DNA from: CAUPWF01 sp044425815
Lineage (GTDB): Bacteria > Bacillota > Clostridia > Lachnospirales > Lachnospiraceae
Assembly (NCBI GenBank): GCA_044425815.1
Contig: JAWXVA010000121.1
Span: 1 to 7,303, forward strand
Reading direction: 5' to 3'
DNA: 7,303 nucleotides
The notes under the pieces were generated by a model. That model searched no databases. It was not told where the DNA came from and was given only the letters and a program-made list of their open reading frames with translations. Made by a program: the position numbers and the translations under genes. Position 1 is the first letter of the stretch. Every line of letters begins with the position of its first letter. This document shows, in pieces, positions 1 to 5,876 of this stretch.

Positions 1-60
1 TTTTTTTATGATTGTTTTAGTTGCTAGAGATATTGTAAATTATTATTTAATTAGAGAATT

Positions 61-66
61 AGGAGG
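61..66 (+). promoter_or_regulatory. Ribosome binding site of the MATE-kinase fusion gene
   Basis: A perfect AGGAGG lies 5 nt before the ATG at 72 and fixes that start. The rest of the leader (1-60) is very AT-rich. I could not find a convincing promoter in it, so the promoter probably lies upstream of the window. Confidence 0.85.
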
Positions 67-71
67 GTTCT

Positions 72-2099
72 ATGTCACAAATTACATCACAAACTCAAAA
101 TCATTATTTGATTACAGAAAAAATCAGTAAACTTATGATTAAATTCAGTGTTCCTTGTACACTGTCCTTGCTTGTCGCATCGCTATACAGTATTGTAGAC
201 CAAATCTTCATTGGTCATGGTATTGGGTATATAGGAAATGGTGCAACAAATGTTGTATTTCCACTGACCATGCTTGTTTTTTCCGTCGCCTTAATGCTTG
301 GCGATGGTGCGGCGGCTTTTTTAAGTCTTTGTTTAGGCAAGAATGATACAGAAAGTGCACATAAAGGCGTTGGTAATGCGTTGTTACTTTCGATTATATC
401 TGGACTTATACTCACTGCGTTGTTTGCGTTGTTTCGCGATCAATTGTTAGGCATGTTTGGTGCAACCGAAGCTAATTTACCTTACGCACAGGAGTATTTC
501 AAATATTTACTGATTGGATTACCATTTTATACAATAGGTTCGACATTGAGCTCAATTATTAGAGCAGACGGTAGTCCCCAAACTGCTATGAATACCATGT
601 TGATAGGATGTATTGTAAATGTTATTTTTGATCCTATTTTTATTTTTGTATTCAATTGGGGAATGATGGGTGCGGCTCTGGCGACCATTCTTGGTCAGAT
701 TGCTACGGCACTACTCACTCTTAACTATCTTAGAAAGACAAAATCTTTTAAACTTCAAAAAAGCAGTTTTAAGTTAAGTGGTAGGATTTTGAAGAAAGTA
801 CTGCCACTTGGTATTACCAGTTTTTTAACTCAGTTTGCAATCGTGCTCATCGTAGTTGCATTAAACAATGGTATGGTTATTTATGGTGCCGCTACAAAGT
901 ATGGCTCGGATATTCCACTGACTGTTATTGGTATTGTTATGAAAGTGTTCCAAATAGTAATTGCCATTGTAGTAGGTATTGCAGTCGGATGTCAACCTAT
1001 TATCGGATTTAACTATAGTGCAGGAGAAACTTTTCGCGTAAGAGAAGTTTATAAGAAAATGATTGTTGCTGAACTTATTGTAGGTGTGGTTGCAACGGTT
1101 ATTTTCGAAGCTTTTCCAGTACAGGTAATCTCTCTTTTCGGTAGTGAAAGTGATCTATATAACGAGTTTGCTGTTATAGTTTTTAGAATTTTCTTATCAA
1201 CAATTGCTTTGTGCTGTCTCCAAAAATCATCGAGTATTTTTTTGCAAGCATTAGGAAAGCCTGTGTTATCCCTTGGAATGTCACTGCTTCGTGATTTCAT
1301 ATTGCTTGTACCTCTTATTATTCTTCTTCCAAAAGTGTATGGCATAATCGGTATACTTTACGCGGCACCTATTGCAGATGTGGTTTCCTTTATTGCCGTT
1401 ATTATTGTTATGAAAAAAGTACTGCGGGAGTTAAAAACTGGTAACGTACAAGATATAAGCACTGAAGCGCCACATTTGGCAAGGCAAGGAGTGTTACGAA
1501 CCAATCAGACAATCACTATCAACAGACAGTTCGCTAGCGGTGGACGTGAAGTTGGGAAACGACTTGCAGATGCACTAGACATTGCATATTACGATAAAGA
1601 GTTACTTCATGCAATTGCTGAAAAAAGTGGATTTAGTAAAAAATTTGTGGAAGAGTATGATGAAGTAGCTATTAAAAATTATCATTTTACTTATGGCCAT
1701 GCATTTTCCAGTTATAATAGCTCTCCAATGACGCAATTACTTAAAAAGCAGTCAGAAACTTTACAACAAATTGCTGAAAATGAAAATGTAGTTATTATTG
1801 GTAGATGTGCAGATTATATTTTAAGAGACAAAAATCCATTCAAGGTGTTTATATATTCTTCCGACATGGATGCTAGAATTAAACGCTGTTATGAGAAAGT
1901 ACCAGAAGATGTAGGGGTTAAAACAGAAGTTGAAATGAAGAATAATATTCAACGTGTTGATAAAAAACGTTCAGAGTATTATGAACATTATACAGATCAA
2001 GAATGGATAGATATGAGCAATTATAATCTTTGTATTGATACATCGAAAGTTGGGGTAAAAGGTGCTGTGGAGCTTATTTTAAAAGCTATAGAACTTTAA
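72..2099 (+). CDS. MATE-family efflux transporter fused to a C-terminal cytidylate-kinase-like domain
   Basis: A 675-residue, two-part protein. Residues 1 to about 447 form a full-length MATE exporter with about 12 hydrophobic segments. It shows family landmarks in both halves: an early VDQIFIGHGIG stretch, R164-A-D-G167, D187-P-I-F after the fourth helix, and C307-Q-P-I-I-G-F in the second half. MATE pumps are inner-membrane antiporters that expel drugs or metabolites using Na+ or H+ gradients; the substrate cannot be read here. Residues 448-477 are a polar linker. Residues 478-675 match the cytidylate-kinase-like family (Cytidylate_kin2 type): TITINRQFASGGREVG (480-495), an YYDKELL stretch, IIGRCADYIL around G577, and D630-K-K-R-S-E-Y-Y with a later NYNLCIDTS. 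The P-loop lysine of true kinases is absent (SGGRE), as is usual in this family, so nucleotide binding is unproven. There is no stop or frameshift at the junction. The gene appears to be a separate transcription unit ending at the terminator downstream. Confidence is high for both domains and low for their joint function. Confidence 0.93.
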   Translation: MSQITSQTQNHYLITEKISKLMIKFSVPCTLSLLVASLYSIVDQIFIGHGIGYIGNGATNVVFPLTMLVFSVALMLGDGAAAFLSLCLGKNDTESAHKGVGNALLLSIISGLILTALFALFRDQLLGMFGATEANLPYAQEYFKYLLIGLPFYTIGSTLSSIIRADGSPQTAMNTMLIGCIVNVIFDPIFIFVFNWGMMGAALATILGQIATALLTLNYLRKTKSFKLQKSSFKLSGRILKKVLPLGITSFLTQFAIVLIVVALNNGMVIYGAATKYGSDIPLTVIGIVMKVFQIVIAIVVGIAVGCQPIIGFNYSAGETFRVREVYKKMIVAELIVGVVATVIFEAFPVQVISLFGSESDLYNEFAVIVFRIFLSTIALCCLQKSSSIFLQALGKPVLSLGMSLLRDFILLVPLIILLPKVYGIIGILYAAPIADVVSFIAVIIVMKKVLRELKTGNVQDISTEAPHLARQGVLRTNQTITINRQFASGGREVGKRLADALDIAYYDKELLHAIAEKSGFSKKFVEEYDEVAIKNYHFTYGHAFSSYNSSPMTQLLKKQSETLQQIAENENVVIIGRCADYILRDKNPFKVFIYSSDMDARIKRCYEKVPEDVGVKTEVEMKNNIQRVDKKRSEYYEHYTDQEWIDMSNYNLCIDTSKVGVKGAVELILKAIEL

Positions 2100-2143
2100 T
2101 AATAAAGCATCTTAGAAATGACCATATTGATATTAGATAAAAG

Positions 2144-2207
2144 AAAAAGGAGCAATCAGGAGATAGTCTAAATCAGCCTTATTTTCCGATTGCTTTTCTT
2201 TTGTTGT
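2144..2207 (+). terminator. Probable intrinsic terminator after the MATE-kinase fusion gene
   Basis: Bases 2151-2163 (AGCAATCAGGAGA) pair with 2183-2194 (TTTCCGATTGCT) to give a 12-pair stem with one bulged A at 2158, one G-T pair and a loop of about 19 nt. It is followed by TTTTCTTTTGTTG. The A-rich run before the stem (2141-2148) gives the opposite strand a T-rich tail too, so it may act in both directions. It starts about 50 nt after the stop of the upstream gene and separates that gene from the MarR operon. The stem is AT-rich, so termination may be incomplete. Confidence 0.6.
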
Positions 2208-2208
2208 A

Positions 2209-2256
2209 TTCAACAGTATTCTATCAACAGTATACTATTGACAGAATACTGTTGAA
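2209..2256 (+). promoter_or_regulatory. 48-bp nested palindrome, probable MarR operator
   Basis: The outer arms TTCAACAGTATTCT (2209-2222) and AGAATACTGTTGAA (2243-2256) are perfect 14-bp inverted repeats. Between them and on the same centre (2232/2233) is TCAACAGTATACTATTGA (2224-2241), an imperfect palindrome. Over the full 24-bp half, 22 positions match. The site can be read as four copies of TCAACAGTAT: two forward (2210-2219 and 2224-2233) and two reverse (2246-2255 exact, 2232-2241 with one change). It covers the -35 box and most of the spacer of the promoter for the MarR gene, which is where an autorepressor operator would sit. That it is bound by the adjacent MarR protein is inference. 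Confidence 0.75.
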
Positions 2257-2267
2257 AGTGTTATCAT
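2238..2267 (+). promoter_or_regulatory. Sigma-A-type promoter of the MarR-MATE-ABC operon
   Basis: A perfect TTGACA -35 box (2238-2243) is followed after 18 nt by TATCAT (2262-2267), one change from the TATAAT consensus. Transcription would begin near 2273-2276, about 35 nt before the MarR start. The -35 box and the first part of the spacer lie inside the palindrome, so a bound repressor would block RNA polymerase. Confidence 0.65.
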
Positions 2268-2296
2268 TCGTTTGTTGGTAAAAAATGAATGATTAG

Positions 2297-2302
2297 AGGA
2301 GG
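2297..2302 (+). promoter_or_regulatory. Ribosome binding site of the MarR gene
   Basis: AGGAGG lies 6 nt before a GTG (2309) and 9 nt before an ATG (2312); the two are adjacent codons in the same frame. Both spacings are workable. ATG at 2312 is the likelier start on codon preference, and the choice changes the protein by one residue only. Confidence 0.8.
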
Positions 2303-2308
2303 AGAAAA

Positions 2309-2728
2309 GTGATGAGATATGAAAAACATTTTTTGTATTGTTTTAGACAAATTAGTGAGAAGATAGAGAAAAATGGGAATGCGAAATTAAAAGATTTAGA
2401 TCTTACCCTAACACAAGGTCATATACTAGCATATTTGCGACATAAAGAAGAATTCCAAGCATCTTACAAAGAGATAGAAGCAGTTGCTAAAGTTGCTCAG
2501 TCTAGCGCAGCAAGTATGATTGCACGTCTTGAAGCTCATGGATTTGTGAGAACATTTACAAATGAAGCAGATAGAAGAATTAAATTACTAGAGTTAACCG
2601 AACTTGGTAAATCTTGTATAGAGGTTGCTGGTGAATGCATGGAGGAGCTTCAAGAAGAACTATTTGAAAAGCTTACAGAGGAAGAAACAGAAACATTATT
2701 TGCATTATTGCACAAGATAATCGATTAA
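2309..2728 (+). CDS. MarR-family winged-helix transcriptional regulator (MepR-like)
   Basis: A 139-residue protein (138 if it starts at the ATG at 2312), the normal length for MarR repressors. The order of parts fits: an N-terminal dimerisation helix (about 4-22), a helix after TLTQGHILAYL (33-43), a helix-turn-helix around 52-77 with the recognition helix near S65-S-A-A-S-M-I-A-R-L-E75, a wing carrying D88-R-R90, then LLELTELGKS and long C-terminal dimerisation helices. These proteins bind palindromic DNA as dimers and let go when a drug-like ligand binds. The predicted operator just upstream and the two export systems just downstream point to autorepression of a multidrug-efflux operon. Length, general layout and position before a MATE gene recall S. 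aureus MepR; this comparison is from memory, so no symbol is assigned. Cysteines sit at 11, 103 and 110. The gene is 21 nt from the next one. Confidence 0.93.
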   Translation: MMRYEKHFLYCFRQISEKIEKNGNAKLKDLDLTLTQGHILAYLRHKEEFQASYKEIEAVAKVAQSSAASMIARLEAHGFVRTFTNEADRRIKLLELTELGKSCIEVAGECMEELQEELFEKLTEEETETLFALLHKIID

Positions 2729-2749
2729 CTAGTTAGGAAAGGAAATGAT

Positions 2750-4138
2750 ATGAACATAAATTCTAATGAACCAGTATCAAAATATGTGCTAAAAAACACA
2801 ATCCCAGCAATTCTTGGTATGATAATGGTTCTCATCTACAATATGGCCGACCTATTTTTTGTGGGTCAAACGGGTGATGCACTTCAAGTTACATCTGTAT
2901 CACTAGCAACCCCTGTTTTCTTGGTATTTATTTCGATCGGTACCATTTTTGGCATGGGAGGTGCCTCAGTTATCTCTAGAGCATTGGGGGCTGATAACAA
3001 AGTGTATGCTAATAAAGTAGCTTCGTTTGCTTTTGGGGCAAGTGTGATTGTCGGTATATTTGTTTCGATACTTTTATGTGTATTCGCAGACGATATTGCA
3101 GTAAAACTTGGTGCCACCAGTGACACTACCGTGCAAATGGTTAGTCAGTATATTTCTATTCTTGCCATAAGTGGTCCGTTTATCATACTGCAAACTTGCT
3201 TTTCCAATATTTTAAGAGCAGAGGGAAATGTACAAAAAGCAATGATGGGTATGCTGATTGGGAATATTGTAAATATTGTGCTGGATCCAATTTTCATTTT
3301 GGTGTTAGGAATGAATGTACCTGGTGCGGCAATCGCAACATCCATCGGTAATGTTTGCTCTGGACTGTATTATATTTTGTTCTTTGTAAAAAGAAAAAGT
3401 AAATTAAGCATTTCACTCAAAGATTTTACGGTGAAAGAAAAAGTATGTAGGAATGTGCTTGCCATTGGTATACCAGCCTCTCTTGGTACCATATTTACGA
3501 CAGTATCGCAAATAGTAATCAATCTTCTCATGTCAGACTATGGGGAACTTGCTGTTGCAGGCGTTGGTGTTGCCTTGAAGATTATTTTGATTAGTTGGAT
3601 GCTGTGTGTTGGTCTCGGTCAAGGGGTGCAACCAATTTTAGGTTTTTGTGTAGGAGCTAAAGACTGGGATAGATTTCTGGAAATTCTGAAGTTTTCACTC
3701 CTGTTTGGTCTAGCCATCGGTGTGGTCATGACCGTTTTGTGTTATGTTGGACTCGCTCAGATTGTAGGTGGATTTTTAGCCGATGAAGAAGCATTTGCCT
3801 ACGCATATTATTTCTCTCAAATCCTATTGAGTACGGGCTGTTTATTGGGTGTGTTCAACGTATTGACCAATGCGCTTGGTGCAATGGGCGCAGAAAAATC
3901 TTCGCTTGTGGCAAACGCGTGCCGTCAAGGTATTATTTTCTTGCCACTAATCTTGATTATGAATTACACCATGGGAATAGATGGCTTGTTATGGGCACAG
4001 CCAATTTCGGATGTCTTGACCCTTATTTTAACAATTATCTTGTGTGTGAATGTTTATAAAACATTACGTAGCAAAGACAAAGTAGTAGAAAAACATCATA
4101 TTAATGAGTTAGGAGAACAAAATGTCCAGAGTATTTAA
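2750..4138 (+). CDS. MATE-family multidrug efflux transporter (MepA-like)
   Basis: A 462-residue integral membrane protein, a normal length for a 12-helix MATE exporter. Landmarks include NMADLFFVGQTGD in the first helix region, FGMGGASVISRALGADN after the second, R156-A-E-G-N160, a helix ending in L178-D-P-I-F, and GLGQGVQPILGFCVGA with Q294-P295 in the second half. The C-terminal tail (about residues 440-462) is polar and cytosolic. It would act as a Na+- or H+-driven antiporter for cationic or amphipathic compounds; the substrate is not evident. Unlike the upstream fusion gene it has no added domain. The start is supported by AGGAAAGGA (about 2735-2743) before the ATG; an ATG at 2745 is in another frame and stops after two codons. 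Its last 17 nt overlap the first ABC gene, so the two are probably translationally coupled. Its place after a MarR gene recalls mepR-mepA. Confidence 0.94.
   Translation: MNINSNEPVSKYVLKNTIPAILGMIMVLIYNMADLFFVGQTGDALQVTSVSLATPVFLVFISIGTIFGMGGASVISRALGADNKVYANKVASFAFGASVIVGIFVSILLCVFADDIAVKLGATSDTTVQMVSQYISILAISGPFIILQTCFSNILRAEGNVQKAMMGMLIGNIVNIVLDPIFILVLGMNVPGAAIATSIGNVCSGLYYILFFVKRKSKLSISLKDFTVKEKVCRNVLAIGIPASLGTIFTTVSQIVINLLMSDYGELAVAGVGVALKIILISWMLCVGLGQGVQPILGFCVGAKDWDRFLEILKFSLLFGLAIGVVMTVLCYVGLAQIVGGFLADEEAFAYAYYFSQILLSTGCLLGVFNVLTNALGAMGAEKSSLVANACRQGIIFLPLILIMNYTMGIDGLLWAQPISDVLTLILTIILCVNVYKTLRSKDKVVEKHHINELGEQNVQSI
4111..4116 (+). promoter_or_regulatory. Ribosome binding site of the first ABC gene, inside the MATE coding region
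   Basis: AGGAGA lies 5 nt before the ATG at 4122 and within the last codons of the MATE gene. It supports this start and the 17-nt overlap of the two genes. Confidence 0.75.
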
Positions 4139-5876
4139 AAGCTTTACAAAGAGAGAATGGGGTCTTTTAGTCATAACAGTTGGATTTGTAATCGTTCAAG
4201 TGCTATTAGATTTAAAAATTCCCGAATACATGAGTGAGGTTACGACCTTAGTTCAAACAGAAGGTAGCACAATGGCAGAGATCTTGATGGTTGGTGGCTA
4301 TATGTTACTTTGTTCAATCTTAAGTTTATTTATTACATTTTTAACCGGTTTTTGTGCAGCAAAAGCAGCGACAAAGGCATGTATGAAGATGAGAGAAGAT
4401 GTTTATGTTAAAACGAACTCATTTTCTATGGCAGATATCACTAATTTCTCAATTGCAAGTCTTATAACTCGTACCACAAACGATATTACTCAGATTCAAA
4501 TGGTATTGTGTATGGGCTTTGTAATATTAATTAGAGCACCGTTTATGTGTATATTTGCAATTAATAAAATTTCAACAAACAATCCATCATTTTCATTAAT
4601 TGCTATTGTGGCTGTAATTATATTTTTGTGTGTAATTGGAATTCTGTTAGCATTGTCTGTACCAAAGTCAAGAAAATTACAGAAGATTATTGATGGATTG
4701 AACACCGTTGTTCGCGAACATTTAACCGGTGTTAGAGTCGTACGTGCTTATAATGCAGAAGGTTATCATGAAGAAAAATTTGAAAAAACAAATCAAGAGG
4801 TGGCATCTACAAATACATTTGTAAATGCTACAATGGCATTTTTAAATCCATTCATGTCAAGTTTGATGTCAGGAATTACACTTGCAGTTTATTGGATAGG
4901 TGCTGCTTTAATCAGTGAGTCTGGTAGCCCAGAGGCTGCACTTACTATTTTCTCAGATATGGTTGTATTTTCATCATATGCTACGATGATCATATTATCA
5001 TTTATGGTCCTTACCACAATTTTTATGATGTTACCTCGTACACTTGTAGCACTTTCTCGTATAGATGAAGTGATTAATTTCGAGAACAAAATTAAAGATG
5101 GTTCAAAGACGAGTGGTAATCCTACTTTTCCAGTAGCAATTGAATTTAAAAATGTATCATTTTCATATGCTGAAAGCGAAGAAAACGTTTTAGAAAATAT
5201 ATCATTTTGCATTCATAAGGGACAAACTGCTGCATTTATTGGCGCTACAGGTAGTGGTAAAAGTACAATTGCTAAGTTGATTTTACGTAATTACGAAGTG
5301 ACTGAGGGTGAAATATTAATTGATGGCATCAATGTCAAGGAATATACACAACATGCACTTCGTGAAAAACTAGGGTTTGTTTCTCAAACAGCAGTATTAT
5401 TTAATGGAGATATTACTTCTAATATTGCATTTGGTATAGAAAAAAACATATCAAATGAGAACTTAAATAAAGCAGTAGAAATAGCGCAGGCAAAAGATTT
5501 CGTGGATCGAATCGGTTTTGATGGAAGTGTATCTCAAGGTGGACTTAATCTTTCAGGTGGTCAAAAACAGAGAGTTTCTATTGCACGTGCCTTATATAAA
5601 GATGCGGAAATATATATTTTAGATGATTGTTTCTCAGCACTTGATTATAGAACGGATCGTATGCTTAGGGAAAAACTTAGAACACAGACAAAAGGTTCGA
5701 CAAAGTTAATTGTTGCTCAAAGAATTAGCACAGTAAAAGATGCAGATGTCATTGTTGTAATAGATCAAGGTAGAGTAGCAGGAATTGGAACACATAAAAA
5801 ATTATTATCAGAAAATACACTTTACCGTGAAATTGCGGAATCGCAACTCTCTAAGGAGGAATTAAATTATGCATAA
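4122..5876 (+). CDS. ABC exporter half-transporter, subunit with degenerate ATPase site
   Basis: A 584-residue half-transporter: a six-helix exporter-type membrane domain (about 1-310) followed by an ATPase domain (about 340-575). ATPase motifs are complete: A-loop Tyr349, Walker A GATGSGKST (374-382), Q-loop Gln422, signature LSGGQKQR (477-484), Walker B YILDD ending D501-D502, D-loop SALD (505-508). Two catalytic positions are changed: Asp502 stands where the catalytic Glu normally is, and Gln533 (IVAQRIST) replaces the switch His. This pattern is known from the degenerate-site subunit of heterodimeric exporters such as TM287/288 and BmrC/BmrD, so the protein should pair with the product of the next gene rather than act as a homodimer. 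The likely role is ATP-driven export of drugs or lipophilic compounds. It overlaps the MATE gene by 17 nt and the next gene by 8 nt, consistent with co-expression. Confidence 0.94.
   Translation: MSRVFKSFTKREWGLLVITVGFVIVQVLLDLKIPEYMSEVTTLVQTEGSTMAEILMVGGYMLLCSILSLFITFLTGFCAAKAATKACMKMREDVYVKTNSFSMADITNFSIASLITRTTNDITQIQMVLCMGFVILIRAPFMCIFAINKISTNNPSFSLIAIVAVIIFLCVIGILLALSVPKSRKLQKIIDGLNTVVREHLTGVRVVRAYNAEGYHEEKFEKTNQEVASTNTFVNATMAFLNPFMSSLMSGITLAVYWIGAALISESGSPEAALTIFSDMVVFSSYATMIILSFMVLTTIFMMLPRTLVALSRIDEVINFENKIKDGSKTSGNPTFPVAIEFKNVSFSYAESEENVLENISFCIHKGQTAAFIGATGSGKSTIAKLILRNYEVTEGEILIDGINVKEYTQHALREKLGFVSQTAVLFNGDITSNIAFGIEKNISNENLNKAVEIAQAKDFVDRIGFDGSVSQGGLNLSGGQKQRVSIARALYKDAEIYILDDCFSALDYRTDRMLREKLRTQTKGSTKLIVAQRISTVKDADVIVVIDQGRVAGIGTHKKLLSENTLYREIAESQLSKEELNYA
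5854..5859 (+). promoter_or_regulatory. Ribosome binding site of the second ABC gene
   Basis: AGGAGG lies 9 nt before the ATG at 5869, inside the end of the preceding ABC gene. The start and the preceding stop share the 8-nt ATGCATAA, so ribosomes ending the first subunit can restart on the second. Confidence 0.8.

Noticed and set aside
12..50. Possible promoter for the first gene (TTGCTA at 21-26, TATTAT at 41-46)
   Set aside because: The spacing is only 14 nt and the stretch is so AT-rich that such boxes arise by chance.
36..55. Small inverted repeat (AATTA with TAATT) in the leader of the first gene
   Set aside because: The arms are only five A/T bases, too weak to suggest a structure.
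155..346. Open frame of 63 codons in another frame of the first MATE gene
   Set aside because: It lies wholly inside the MATE coding region, its product has no recognisable features, and its start falls within a well-conserved transporter segment.
1049..1345. Open frame of 98 codons on the minus strand
   Set aside because: It is antisense to conserved MATE helices. Antisense frames of hydrophobic AT-rich genes are often open by chance.
2209..2256. Palindrome as a transposon end or recombination site
   Set aside because: There is no transposase or recombinase gene and no matching copy elsewhere in the window, and the position over a TTGACA box fits an operator better.
2100..2308. Small RNA or riboswitch in the gap before the MarR gene
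   Set aside because: The visible structure is explained by a terminator stem-loop and an operator palindrome centred on a promoter. I recognise no riboswitch core.
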